Below are positions 36,644 through 48,304 of a DNA stretch of 64,000 nucleotides, piece after piece (the stretch's first letter is position 1; every line of letters starts with the position of its first letter). The position numbers and the translations under genes were made by a program. Below the pieces are notes generated by a model. It saw only the letters and a list, made by a program, of their open reading frames with translations. It did not search any database and was not told where the DNA came from. Source of the DNA: Coprinopsis marcescibilis (lineage: Eukaryota > Basidiomycota > Agaricomycetes > Agaricales > Psathyrellaceae); NCBI GenBank assembly GCA_004369085.1, contig ML210165.1, forward strand, positions 1-64,000, written 5' to 3'.

Positions 36644-39385
36644 ATGATTGAGCTGAAGAATGGCAAAGTTGTCTGCAAGCAGAAGCCCGTGTCCCTCGAA
36701 AAGCAGTCTGAGACGTTACAAGGTGAGTCACAGCGTCCAGCGCGTCGACGGCCGCCGACCGTGATTTTGCCTCGTTTAGAGATCGTCAAGTTTCGAGACA
36801 TGTTGGAGAAGAGGATAGAAGCAAAACGGAAGCCGATTTTAGATATCCCTGATGAATATAAACCAGTGATTGCCAAGCTGGCGCACGAAAGGTGGTGGGC
36901 TTTGCTTTGCATCAGCAGGCTTCGCTAATCGTTGGCTGCAGTGACAAAGGAGCGACTCCTCTGGCCAAACACATTCGACAGCAACTACTGCCTGCTCAAG
37001 ACGAAGAAGACGAGGAGAAGTCTAAGGAAGTGGGCGCCGCACTCCCGCAATCCGCGGTCGAGCTGTCTATTACCGCCATTCTTGACCGCAACAACTATGG
37101 TTTGGACGCGCCGACTGGGTCGAAACTCCCCACATCACTGGCTGTCTGGCGATGGGAGGTAAAGCAACAATATCTGGACTGGTTGCCAAAGGCTGCGCGA
37201 GAGAAAGCAGAGTCTCGGCTGGAGGAACGGAAACAGGTGCGCCGCTTGTCCCATTCTATCTGGACTTGTTCCGACCCTCCGTACAGGCCAAACAGGCGCT
37301 GCTTATAATATTCGATGCTCTGCCTCAGTCAGAAAAGGATGCGCTATTCACTCCCACAAAGGGAGGGAACGACAGCAAGAAAATCAAAGACTCAAATAAA
37401 CTTCCCGTCAACGCGACACCTGAGCCTTCGGATAAAGCCAAATCCGAGTCAAAACCTGCAGAGAGTGCCAAAAAGCTAGGAAAGAAGAAGGCAGCAGACC
37501 CGGAAAATGACCAAGTACGCGTGCTTCATATTGTAATCCACTCTAATTCACTGAATTTCTCCGTAGGCCGATACACCTGCGCCTAAGCCCAAGAAGCCAG
37601 TGGATCCTGAGAAAGCAGCCAGGGTATAGGCCTTTTCTATAATGAATCATGTACACTTGCTTACCCTTGTTGCAGGAGAAGGAGCGTTTAGAGAAGAAAG
37701 CCGCGAAGGCCGAGAAGGAGCAAAAGGCTATCGAGGCAAAGAACAAGTCACGGACAATCATGACAAGCTTCTTCAAACCAAAGATAGCTGCAAGTTCCAC
37801 ACCTTCGCCCAGTAAAATTGCCTCTGCTTCCTCATCACAATCCGAATTCGATAGGGTCTTCAAGCCATTTGTCTTGAAAAAGGACTCGGTCCTTGCTCCT
37901 ATCAACTGGTTCCGTGAATCCAAGAACCGTAAGCACCCTAATGGTGCAGAAATCATTGTTATTGATGATGATGGAAGCGTCTCAGATATTGAGATGGTTG
38001 ACAATGCCCAACTGAACCCAGAGAAGCTGTCACGAATGTCTGGCCGACGTCAGTACCCACTTTCACAATCGCCTCATCGTTTCTTACCCGTCTTTATCTA
38101 GAACGTCTAGAAAACCTTCTGTCCTCACTTCCTTTGGCAAGTGACCCACGTCGCCTACCCCGTCGGCGGATACCCTCCGGGTACAAGGTGTTTCATCCAA
38201 CTTCCGTCCGCGACGTTGTTGCCCAGTTATCAGAGGCTGAAGTCACAGGAGATGATGCCTTGGTTCGCGTTCTCCTTGCAACGCTTCGGGACCGGAAGGC
38301 ATACCCCGCCAAAGTCTTCATCTTCCACGAAGATGCACGTCCAGGATTTTTCGGGACCTGGACAAGAAGTTCCAAAGTTATCGGCCCTCGAACACCATTG
38401 GCACGCGACCCGCTCACCTTGGACTATGGCTACGACAGCGGTGAGGAGTGGGAAGAGGAACCTGTTGGGGACGACGTTGCAGACGACGACGACGATGATG
38501 ATGGAAACGACGAAGACCGCGATTCGGACGCCGATAGCTGGCTTGTCGACGATGACGAGGAGGTGGAAGTCGACGTCCGGGATCTGGACTCATTGGATGC
38601 ACCGGATATCTTCGACTTGCCACTTCCGCCTCCCCCTAAGCGGAAGGCAGAGGACGGCGAAAAGAAAGGCTCCAAGAAGAGGAAAGTAGTGGTTCCACTT
38701 GTGGCATTCTCGAAAGGCCCATGTTGGGAGGATACTATCGGGAGTTGCACTTACGAACCTTTCAACCAATACCGAATTCAACTCTTCAACGGTAAGAACA
38801 TTCCATTTCTTTTTCTGAAAACTCGTTGAAGTGCCTTTGTCAGATACGCCATTTCCTATCGATCCGTTCACATATGTTTCCACTTGTGTTGAGGACTTCC
38901 GGGACTTCCGCGCTAGCGTTAACAAGTCTACAGCCGCTACTGCAACGGGTGGTGATGGCTTCGTGATTCCTTCTCTCCCCCCAAGACTCAACGGCGCAAT
39001 GCCAGTTTCGAGCGACGCTGCCTCTAGCTCGAGCACGACAACGACTCCTCAGCCGCCGAAGAAGCAATTGAAGCACCCATTCCCGGACGTCCACCTCCCA
39101 GTCCTCGTGAACAAGGTCTTGCAAAGCGACACAGGAAGCCTTGTACTTCTCATTGAGCTCATCTATGAAGAGCTCAAGGCGAACAAGGTCACCAAGGCTG
39201 CCGTCGAAGTCAAGGTTCGCGAAGTCTGCGAAAAGGTTCAGAAGAAGTGGACTGTGAAAGCCGCTTATATGAGCTTCGTGAGTCGGTTTTACGATTCTTA
39301 CCCTTTCAATTGTGCTGATCACTGGGATTGGGAATCACAGAGTGCGCCTTCGTCAAACGGGATTGCTCCTCAAGTTTCATCATGA
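36644..39385 (+). CDS. CAC1: Chromatin assembly factor 1 large subunit (p150/Cac1)
   Basis: Histone H3-H4 chaperone that deposits nucleosomes behind the replication fork with PCNA. Start at 36644 (MIELKNGKVVCKQKP). After three early exons comes a Lys/Glu/Ala-rich KER-like helix (EKERLEKKAAKAEKEQKAIE) ending in TIMTSFFKPK, which resembles a degenerate PCNA-interacting box (SFF, no leading Gln). Next is the conserved p150 core: WTRSSKVIGPRTPLARD and DYGYDSGEEWEEE, followed by a very acidic Asp/Glu block and DSLDAPDIF, typical of CAF-1 A-domain proteins. A basic KRKAEDGEKKGSKKRK nuclear signal follows. The C-terminal part has HPFPDVHLPVLVNKVLQ and KVREVCEKVQKKWTVKAAYM, a winged-helix-like end. 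A further in-frame intron near 39280-39340 (donor at GTGAGTCGG) is possible and would shorten the tail without changing the stop. Confidence 0.9.
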
Positions 39386-40045
39386 CATGACTTATAGATG
39401 ATACACCGCAAATACATTTGCCGATACCTATTTCCAGCTCTAATTCTCTCCGCTCTCTCTCTCTCTCTGACCATATTTTTATTACTGTACTTTATCCTGT
39501 TCATGTCAACATTTATTCACTACATAAATACAAGTCACTCGGAGTCGAAAATGTTAAGTAGTAAACGCGATGTGCAGTTAGTTGTGCGTCAATGAAGCCG
39601 GCACACTACCAGCGGAGGCGAACACGATTATGAACATCGACATGCGTGAATCGAACCTGCCCGCGTACAGCGCTGTTCTATCGCATCGTCGATAGCTACA
39701 AAGCGAGCGGACTTCCTTGGTGCACACTAAACACGCGCTCACAAGACTTGCAGTCATGCTTCGACGTATCCAACGTCCACGACCCATTCAACATCGACTA
39801 TGACTAGTGTGTGAAGTCTGCTGTTGATAAGAAGCCTGCTGAAAGGAGGGTGTCACTGTTCATGGCGCTCGGAGAATAAAATAATGCAAAACGCATGGGG
39901 GTCTAAATCACTGCGCTACTCGCCTATTTTACTCAGTCTTGTGGGATTGTTCTGTAAAGTGTATCATAAGTAGAGGTTTAACATTCATTTCCGAAATCAA
40001 TATCAAAAGGTGTATATTGTCTGACCCTGTTATTGTATCATCCTG
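39386..40045. other. Convergent 3' flanks; no gene
   Basis: AT-rich spacer between the stops of the CAF-1 gene and the SET-domain gene. It includes a (TC)n run near 39453-39470 and a T-loop-like motif near 39645 that does not fold into a tRNA (see rejected items). Confidence 0.5.
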
Positions 40046-42372
40046 TCATAAATATCCCCTACACTCGGTAGCGTCGCAATAGCATGGATCGCGATCTCGT
40101 GGTACAATCCCCTTCCTTTTACTGGAGCTAGTCAATTTTGCAACAGGGGCGGGATGGGGGTTATAGTCAAACACCAGTTCTTCGTTGGCTGGTATGTCCT
40201 GTTTGGCCACATATGCGGCGTATGGCATCCCACTCTGTGAGGGGGGTGTGAAAGTAGTGCTGTAAAAAGAAGAAGCAAACGCACATCGGGAACGGTATCG
40301 TACACAACAAGGTATATCTGAATGTTTGAACTGCATGAATGGCTGTGGGAACAGAATTCTTTTAGTTTCGTGTAAACATCAAGAGAAGCCAGGGTCATAC
40401 TTAATAAATCTGGTCCAGTTGCCTTGAACAACGCACACTGATCAGTTCATGGATGAATTGAGAGGTGTTGAGGCACACATACCGCAACGATAAGAGTCAA
40501 CAGAGTAACCGTTCGTGCACGGCTTTCCTGTGACACTCAGGTCTTCATGTCCATCAAGGTCGAAGCAGTACGATGATTCTCCGCTTTTGCTTGCTTCATG
40601 AGCTCTCTTCCGCGGACTGATCCCGGTGTAAACGCTTGTCAAATTTCACACAGTGATTTCGATCGGTTCCGTTCACTTACATTAATTCACTAGATGATCT
40701 GTCAGTATCCTGCTGATTTCACATACTGGTTGAAGGACGTACCCTGTATAGATCCCAAGCACCTTCCCTTTTTCTATAAACGTCGACGACCGGACACCCC
40801 AGCCACATTTCGGTGTTTTGAAAATCTCGATCGGAATGTCTCGCGGCCGCTGCGCCACACGGTTGCGACACGAGAGGTTACAGGAACATCGCTGTGCATT
40901 CCAATGGGATCAGCATCGCCGATCGTGTATGAGATTAGAGCACTCACCGATGTACATTCAATAACTTCCACCCCACGAGGCACCTTGTTGGCTTTGAATC
41001 TCCCCTTTGTACAGACCACGGTGTTAGCAGATGTTTCGATCTCGCGTTCAAAAGGAAAGTGGATCGACCTTCTCGTCGTAAGCAAAGTAACGTCTTCCAG
41101 AACTGTCACGAAGCTCTGACGGATCCTGACAGTCGCAGTTGTTGGCGGCGTTACATGACGTTTTGCACCTGCAACTGAGAAAGAAATCTTCGCTCGGCCA
41201 TAATACATCTGGGTCGGAGCTGGTGGTACGTTGTGTCAGTTGGTGTAGACATTCCGAAATGAGTTGAAACGCATACAATTTGTACCCTCTTTCTAGGTAG
41301 GTGAAGTTGGGAGGAAGAGGGGGAACCTCCTCATCATCCTCATCGTTGACAAATGTGATGGGAGCGCCAGGTACCCCCGAATCGTTGGTCCATTTCCTGC
41401 CCAAGCTGCTGCGACGCCTACTTTTGTACGGTCAAGCACTGCGTAATAAACAAGGGCAATGGGGCTCACTCTGATGTTTTGGATGGGGTCACCGGTGGGG
41501 CTACCGTTAGCTCACGTTGTTTACCCTTTGCCTTTTCGCTCATGGGTCTCTCCAACGGATGTGCCAGGGCGATTTCTTGTGAGAGGACAGGAAAGCCCTT
41601 GGCGAAAGTTGTCATATGGCCGAGCGATTCTGAGGACATCCGTGAACTTGAGGAGACTGCCGATCCCATACGAGAAACAGCCGGACTAGATGAAGAAATG
41701 AAAGAGGAAGAGCCAGTGCGTTCCCGCAGTCTTGCTTTTGTGTTTCGTAGCTTCCGTACGCTATCTTCAGTTTCGGTTAGTCGTTCCTCTCTAGAATCCT
41801 CTTCGCGTTGCTGAATTATCTTGAGCCTGTCCGACCCCCAGGTGCACGGTCTGGATGCTTTGAGCTTCTCTTCAAAGGCCATAGCCCGAAGTCGGGTCTC
41901 GTTGTTGTGAATGTCGAGCCCTGTGTGGACTTGAATAGTCCTGTCTTTGGCAGCCAACTGCTTGCGTCGGTGCTTCTGGTGCGATTTCCATGGACCTGTG
42001 TCGACACACTGTAGATATTCGTCCTTCCAAGTGGCGTTTGTGCCGTCCTTACGCTTCCATGTTGTCCATTCAGCCTGGGATCATGATCACATTTGAGGCT
42101 TGTATTAATCACATAAATATGCTCTAACCTCAAGTCTTATTTGGCCTGAGTTAAACAGTGTATGCACAAGCATGAGATACAACATACCTAACATTTCCCC
42201 AATAATCAACTTCCTCCCCGACAATATCCACCTCCCAGCATTCATTTGCGTCCGCACCTTCAGCGTCGGAGAACGATTCGACCGGAGACTCCGACCTTTT
42301 CCATCTGGGTATCGCCGAAGACGTACTTTGCGCACTATCAAGCGGCGCCTCTGTTGCTTTACGCTTCCCCAT
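40046..42372 (-). CDS. SUV39/Clr4-type histone H3K9 methyltransferase (chromo-like + pre-SET/SET/post-SET)
   Basis: Probably methylates histone H3 Lys9 to build heterochromatin. The ATG is at 42372 (MGKRKATEAPLDSAQS); an upstream in-frame GTG at 42384 is not a likely start. A chromodomain-like N-terminus (WEVDIVGEEVDYWGN) is joined through short exons to AEWTTWKRKDGTNATWKDEY. The pre-SET cysteines follow: CRCKTSCNAANNCDCQ, GVEVIECTSRCSCNLSCRNR and VAQRPRDIPIEIFKTPKCGW, leading into GVRSSTFIEKG. The SET core has YTG, SYCFDLDGHEDL, GNWTRFINHSCSSNIQIYLV (NHSC binds S-adenosylmethionine) and EELVFDYN; the post-SET is CYCDATECRGYL. At least eight introns, all phase-consistent except that the chromodomain join needs a 7-nt exon. 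No essential residue appears missing. Head-to-head with RAD18. Confidence 0.9.
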
Positions 42373-42593
42373 GGTCGAGCTCACCGGCGTTGAAAGCGAC
42401 CTCGTTGTGTGGTTGAGCCATCAACGTCGTCAATTGTGTGTGACCTGCCGAGCCCAGTTGTGACAGGCGAGCACGTGAAGTTACGTTTGGCGTTGTTGGG
42501 TGTGACATAGACGTGTCTGTACGTTGACCTCGACCAGCACGCACGACGCCCATCGAAGACGGAATTCGCGACGACGACGTTCGGGTAGCGCAA
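42373..42593. promoter_or_regulatory. 221-bp divergent promoter (SUV39-like / RAD18)
   Basis: Gap between opposite start codons. It contains a CACGTG E-box near 42473-42478; no ACGCGT box. Confidence 0.5.
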
Positions 42594-44105
42594 ATGGTAG
42601 ACGCCATATCAACACGCCTGCTTGACAGTGTACCCGACCCAACAGACTTTCCCCCTCAAGAAAATGCGCCAGGTCTCAGGAAATTAGATTCCACATTTCG
42701 TTGTACGATATGTGGAGAGGTCTTCGACGCGCCGGTTACGACGCGCTGTGGACATTGTTTCTGCTCGGGGGTACGTGTATCTGCTTTTGTGTCTCTGCTG
42801 AATCACCCATCCTCAAAGTATTAGTGCCTTAGACCTGCTCTGGCGCTTAAACAGGAATGTCCCACTTGCCGAAAGTCTACAAATGAGATGCATATACGAC
42901 CTAACTATGTGATGGAAGAGGCTATTATGTGCTGGGGCGAAAGCAGGTGGGACGCTCCCCTGCCACACATGCCGGTCAGAACTCATGCCAATGGGGCCGC
43001 AGGACATATATTCTTGAACTTATCAAACGAGAGAAGGAGGCAGCTGAAGCAGTTTCGAAGGCTAAAGCCAGTCAGCGATCGCACAAGCGCAAACGCTCTG
43101 GATCCACCTCAAGCGTGGAAATGCTTGACTGTGCACCTGGCCCATCATCACCACGAACACCACGCCGCAGGCAACATTCGCCGCGCAAGCATAAGGCTGT
43201 GGACCTGACTACCGTCCCAAGCTCAGATGTAGACGAAGATGAGCTATCTAGCATTAACCTAAATCCTAAACGTGCGGTGCCTCTCCTTCTAATATTGATG
43301 GTTTGTTCTAACAGTGATACGTCCTCAATGCCACACAGCCAACCAAATTGTTCCCTGTCCGTTGTGTTCCAAAACGGTTGCATACAAAGACCTCAATACA
43401 CACATTGATCGTGGGTGTAAAGATTTTTCCAAGGAGAAAGCGTCAGAGACATGGAGCAAGATCCTATCCAAACCCCCGAACAAGCAAAAGGGAAAACAAC
43501 GGTAAAACGATCCCTTGGTTGGGAGTGTGCGTTCGATAATATTGACATTGAGCTGTTACAGGAAGCACAGCGACTCTGATGACGAACAGCCCTTGCCGCT
43601 AGCATCTTATGCCACACTCAAGGACAGGCAACTCCGAGAAATGTTGGGCGATCATGGCCTGCCAACGCAAGGAGATCGTTCACTTTTGGAACAGCGTCAT
43701 CAGAGGTGCCGTCGCCATTTTGCAGTCCATTCAAACATTAATTGACCAATATTAATTTTGTAGATGGGTAGTATTCTATAATACTAACTTGGACCGTTCA
43801 TTACCGAACCGAAAAAGTAAATCGGCTCTTCGACAAGAGCTGAAGAAGTGGGAAGAAACCCATTTCAAAGTGAAGAAGCCTGTGGTACAAGATGCCAAAG
43901 AACACGTTGTAAGTGTTCAAGCTTTGATTCTTTGTTCTGCCAGGATATTAATTACACTTCATTTGCGATTTGGCATGCTTACGATCTTCAGAAAACGCAT
44001 AAATCGGAGTTCTCGAAGCTGGTCAGCATCGCTCGAGGGAGTCAGCCCCAGATAACGAGCACCATACCGAGTAGTGTCTCTCCACAGCCGATGTCTCCGG
44101 GTTAA
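42594..44105 (+). CDS. RAD18: RAD18 E3 ubiquitin ligase of post-replication repair
   Basis: With the E2 Rad6 it mono-ubiquitinates PCNA at stalled forks (family knowledge). Start at 42594. The RING finger spans exons 1-2: FRCTICGEVFDAPVTTRCGH, CFCSGCLRPAL and CPTCR, with all zinc ligands present and the intron between CFCSG and CLRP. Then YVMEEAI, a basic linker (RSHKRKRSGSTSS), and the UBZ4 zinc finger VPCPLCSKTVAYKDLNTHID with RGC. The SAP domain reads YATLKDRQLREMLGDHGLP, then GDRSLLEQRHQRWVVFYNTN and NLDRSLPNRKSKSALRQELK. Ends SPQPMSPG at TAA 44103-44105. RING-UBZ-SAP order is diagnostic. Seven or so short introns. Confidence 0.93.
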
Positions 44106-45458
44106 GAAAGGAAGTACTTCTCCCAAGATGAAAGTGGTTTCTTCGGTTGAACCCAGGGTGTCCTATCACCGTCCATTGTATCCTTGTCGATTGGAGCAAC
44201 GCCCAAGGACATTGTGCCTCGAGAGTGCGTTTGTCCCCACCTTCTGCTATCTATAGCTATGCATTCTTGCTTAATGAACTTGTCCGAGCCATTGTCCATC
44301 TAAACTAGTACTTCAATAGTAGCTTTCGGAGAGAGCCGCTCTCTGACCACATGCGTAAAAATTCAGCCCACAGCTACTCCCACTGACTGTCTGCATGCTC
44401 ATTGCGAATCAATCGCACCTGGATTTTTTGTCACTCGTGGTTCATTTGGTAATAGTGCGGTGAGGGCGGGTTTGCGCGAACACCCGCCTTGTAGCCGCAT
44501 TCAAAGATTGCGAACAAACCTGGCGCAGACGATCTATACCCACCATCGGAGTCTGACCTTGTAGAGATGACGGACAATCGTTCCCATGCGACGGGCAAGG
44601 TGGGCATTCCCTTCTCCCTACGCTGTGCATGCGAATCAGACCCACATCTGGCGTTTTGTGTATTGACTCTGCCCACGAACCCTGCGCAGCCGTGTTCTGT
44701 TACATTCTGCTCAGGCCTGGGTATGTACTTTGTGTTCGCATCATCGTCATGTGCTCGTCTACTTTTGGGTGAGTGTGCTTCTCCTGGTTGGGATTGATAA
44801 TCTTACGTTTAGGGAAAGGACTGCAGGGGTTTCCAGGCCAGTGCGTCATTGGCCGTGGAATGGGTGCAGAAGAACCCACAATCTGGCCGGGCCTCACGAC
44901 CAGAACGTGTTCTGGCCTTGTGCTCGCCTCCGTCCGCACCCATGATCCGAATTGTATAGGATGTTAGATAGGTGGTGGAGACAATATGAAGCATCGTCAT
45001 CCGGCCAGCATTCCTCAAGGTGCATTATGGCTGGCAGAATCAGACGTTACAGCAGCCTAGATCTACGAAGCATTCAGCGAAGAACAAGGTTTGTTGTGAG
45101 CTGGTGATACGACAGATCGGACTGTGTGGGATGCTGTTATTTTGCAGGGTAGATGTTATTTTGCTTATTGTGTTGCCGGGGGAAGAAGGTGGTGCTGATG
45201 TGGTTCTTTTTGCACTGCAGCCGAGTAGAGCCGGAGTCCGCAATTGGCGATCGTTGTAAAAACGTGCTCCCACATGGCAATGATCGATCATTCCTGGCGT
45301 CTATTGTGTCCGATTTGGCATGCTTGGCACACTGTTAAATCATAAATGTCATTCCAATGTGACCGCCACTGGTACGCATTTCGTCCGCCCCCCATCCTTC
45401 TGTTCCTTATTTTATCGACTCTATATAATGTCCTCCGAAGGTCATTCAACCGTGAGCC
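44106..45458. other. Intergenic region; no gene recognised
   Basis: Only short ORFs without motifs on either strand; holds the RAD18 3' flank and the DUF7330 promoter side. Confidence 0.5.
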
Positions 45459-46204
45459 ATGGACCTCCTTCGCCGTCTGCTCTCTTCCTCACATTATCCC
45501 TCACAGTACTCCTATGAAAAGCTATCAGTCTCTTCGCCCTTGGTGAGTAAAAACTTATTCGGCTGTCCTTATCACTGGACCCTAATCAGTCGCAACATAG
45601 CTTGGGGGCTTTCCTATACGCGGGACATACAAAGTCAAATACCAGGGAGACGCGGAATGGGACTTTCAGGTCGAGGCAATGGATGTGCCCATCGACCTCT
45701 CACTAAACCTCCCTCATTATCGGGCACGCCATCAACCCGTCGAGCACCGCATGAGCATGTTCGTTGCTGGGGAGTCAGAGGCTATCAAGCTCAAAGTCGT
45801 AAGTCACTGCCTCACTATTGCTTCACCGCCGCCCTCATCTTGCTGCGCAGTGTCGGACCTTATCTCGGTCGAGATTCTTCCTCGAAGTCCAAGCAGATAC
45901 CTCAGACGTTACTGTCTGGCTACCATCCGACTTCAAGGGTCAAATTCACTATGGCGGCAAGGCTTCCTTCTCCCCTGGCTTTATCAACAGGGTCCTCAAG
46001 AACGTGCGATTCAACGAGGCAGGAGAGGCCCGGGGTCAAGATGAAGTTGTGATTGAGACGATGGGACATGTGTCATTTAGGATGTGGGATATGGACGCCG
46101 GTGCACCGGAAAACTGCACAAAGGAACACCTCAAGAGGATTTTCGGCTGTTCAAGGAAACAACCGGCAACGCTGATTGACTGGGACTGCCTTGTACGCGA
46201 CTAG
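45459..46204 (+). CDS. DUF7330 domain protein (basidiomycete-specific, function unknown)
   Basis: Three exons, 45459-45542, 45601-45798, 45851-46204, all phase 0, 211 residues. Start chosen at MDLLRRLLSSSHYPSQYSYE because it is in frame across the first splice; an ATG 31 bp earlier opens a different, dead frame. Exon 2 encodes a beta-rich part (FPIRGTYKVKYQGDAEWDFQ); exon 3 has DTSDVTVWLPSDFKGQIHYG, GKASFSPGFINRVLKNVRFN and SFRMWDM, the pattern I associate with DUF7330. It ends in LKRIFGCSRKQPATLIDWDC. No signal peptide or membrane segment. Family function is unknown; a repeated-strand fold is suggested by the sequence. Confidence 0.7.
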
Positions 46205-46717
46205 AGAGGGATTCCTCTCTGCACCGCTGCATCCCCGCATCGCTTTCGATTCGTTTCTATTCGCTCCATCGCATTCTCTTTCGCACCCTCTCGGTCCTTT
46301 CCATCGGCACATTCTCGACGGCATACTACATCGCATGACATCTGCATTCTTTCGTTCTTCGCATATTCTCTTCGGATCCCATCTTGCATCGGAACTTCTT
46401 CACCACGCACTTTCGTTCATTGGCTCTCGCTTTCCGTTCTCTATCTCTATCAGCATATTCATAACTCTCATCTTTCTCAGCTTTCTCAGCATCGCCTCTA
46501 TCACCACATGTAGCATAGCTTGTATCCTTTATAGGTCACCACTGTTTTCTTTCTCAGACTCCGGGTCTGAACTTGTAGCACTAGATATCCCTCACCGCAC
46601 ACTAGGATTTTACTCATATGATACTCCCTAGACAGAACATTCTTTTATAGTTTTATGCAGGCATTAGCCACTCCCCCGTATATACCACAATATGAACACA
46701 AAGATTTGATATTCAAC
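46205..46717. other. 3' flank of DUF7330 gene; no gene
   Basis: Pyrimidine- and TTC-rich single-strand bias on the plus strand (46230-46500), then AT-rich sequence up to the inverted-repeat element. Confidence 0.5.
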
Positions 46718-46840
46718 ATCAGACTCCTACCCATCCCCTTTTGGACGACTAATCTAGTTGTTCCGATCTTTCACCGAAAGTGTCCAACTTGTACGTCCAC
46801 AGGGGACTGGAGGCACTTGTAAGTTTGGTCGTGCTTGGCA
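46718..46840 (+). repeat. Left terminal inverted repeat
   Basis: Reverse-complementary to 47197-47319 over 123 bp; ends at the inner boundary TTGGCA. Confidence 0.85.
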
Positions 46841-47196
46841 AAGGCCTTTGATTCACCTCTGGCGGCCTTGCGACCCTTGTTCTCGAGCAATTCCGGGGAA
46901 AGTCCAACATTTTCTGAGCAGGAATATACACAAAGGTCCATATAACTCACAAGAAAAACTGTTTTTGTATCAAAAACAAGGAGAAGAAGCCAAACGTGCA
47001 GAATGAGTTCTTCGCCGGCTTTGATCCAGTTCGGCATGCGCATTCCTATGCATACTTGGTGGCCAGTCTCAAGTCATATACCCAAATTCAAATGGATTAA
47101 GTATTACCTACGTGCTTTGAGTATCCATCTGAACCTGCACTAGTCATTCTAAGTCAGAACGCTCGAGATAGAGGACCTTGCAAAAGTGGATGGTTA

Positions 47197-47319
47197 TGCC
47201 AAACACGACCAAACTTACAAGTGCCTCCAGTCCCCTGTGGACGTACAAGTTGGACACTTTCGGTGAAAGATCGGAACAACTAGATTAGTCGTCCAAAGGG
47301 GGATGGGTAGGAGTCTGAT
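47197..47319 (-). repeat. Right terminal inverted repeat
   Basis: Partner of the left arm at 46718-46840; near-perfect match with no gaps. Confidence 0.85.
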
Positions 47320-47368
47320 TCAACATCTATGATACATGAATTGGTACTAAGATCATTACTATCGGGGA

Positions 47369-48081
47369 CTAGTGGGAATGGTTGCAGGTGCTAGCCAAAC
47401 ATTTCTCGACTGTATCCAGCAACGCTGGGTTCTCCAAGGCAGCTGCTACTCGTTCCTTGTCGTTTAGCTGCTTGTTCACTGGACGAAAACGAGTCACAAA
47501 TGAACATCCTTTCGGAGATGGTGGAACCACACAAACTCACCGCTATTTTCACTCTGGTGAGAACCGGGCTTGAGAACAATATCCACTTTGTACCGGCTTG
47601 GAAGGCTCCTGAGCAGGCGCACACGTATCGAAAGACCTAGAGAACAAGGGTATCCAAAATGAGAAGAGGGCCCGCAGCACAAGTACAAGGCGGACAAGGG
47701 GAACTTACCAATTAGTGTCGACATGCCGCAATGGGGCACCGTGGGTGTAAATTCGACTTTGATGCGGTTGTCCCCTACTGTTATTTGAGGGGCAGAGACG
47801 ACACGAAGCTCCTCCAATGTGTTTGGGTGTTCTGGGTCATATATCGACCGTATGAGATCTAGGGGAGACAGACACTAAGTCCCATCTTATCATCCTCAGC
47901 ACTGATTGCACTCCCTACCAAATATTTCGTTCTGATCGATTTCCTCTACGTCATTCTCTTCGTCCTCAGTATCGCTGTTATCGTTAAGCCATAGCGAGTG
48001 GGAAAGCTTCTCATTCAGACGACTTGAAGATGCTTTGAATGTTGAGAATACGACAGGGTTTGCGTTGAAGAGTTCAGCCAT
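47369..48081 (-). CDS. CIA2: CIA2/MIP18-family cytosolic iron-sulfur assembly protein
   Basis: Part of the CIA targeting complex that inserts Fe-S clusters into cytosolic and nuclear apoproteins such as replication and repair enzymes. Start at 48081 ([13 protein letters not shown]). After an acidic linker ([19 protein letters not shown]) the conserved domain reads [35 protein letters not shown] with the reactive cysteine in [32 protein letters not shown] and [20 protein letters not shown]. It ends [10 protein letters not shown] at TAG 47369-47371. Length and order match human CIAO2B (FAM96B). Four short introns in phase. Divergent from the DCN1-like gene, starts 223 bp apart. Confidence 0.93.
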
Positions 48082-48304
48082 GGTCGTCCTGAGTCAAGGT
48101 GAGTGGGGGTTGGACGGTCCGGCCGGCGAAACACCATCAGCCCCATCACGCATATTTCCGAGGGCGCGTTTAGCGTTAGGCCATCTGTTTGAGCCTTGTC
48201 TGTACCACGCATTGACCCCTCCTGGCACTCGTTTTATCTCTGGGCCCATCTTCTTCGTATACAACTGCCGCACTCGGGTCACACTACGCTCTATCTTTTC
48301 AATT
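48082..48304. promoter_or_regulatory. 223-bp divergent promoter (CIA2 / DCN1-like)
   Basis: Gap between opposite start codons; GC-rich near CIA2 and pyrimidine-rich near the DCN1-like start. No defined motif. Confidence 0.5.

Larger units (their letters stand above)
46718..47319. mobile_element. 602-bp non-autonomous element with 123-bp terminal inverted repeats
   Basis: Left arm 46718-46840 and right arm 47197-47319 are reverse complements that differ at about two of 123 positions (one in a C/T run, one C/T near the inner end). The outer ends read ATCAGACTCC inward on both sides and are flanked by the direct repeat TCAAC (46713-46717 and 47320-47324), a likely 5-bp target-site duplication. 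The 356-bp interior has no ORF with recognisable features. It sits in the gap between the convergent DUF7330 and CIA2 genes. Long arms and no coding capacity fit a MITE or foldback-type DNA transposon; an alternative is a locus that makes hairpin RNA. Confidence 0.75.

Noticed and set aside
39630..39720. Minus-strand tRNA, suggested by GGTTCGATTC near 39645
   Set aside because: The T stem does not pair, and no acceptor or anticodon stem can be formed.
42372..42384. Upstream in-frame start of the SUV39-like gene at 42384
   Set aside because: The codon there is GTG; the first ATG is at 42372.
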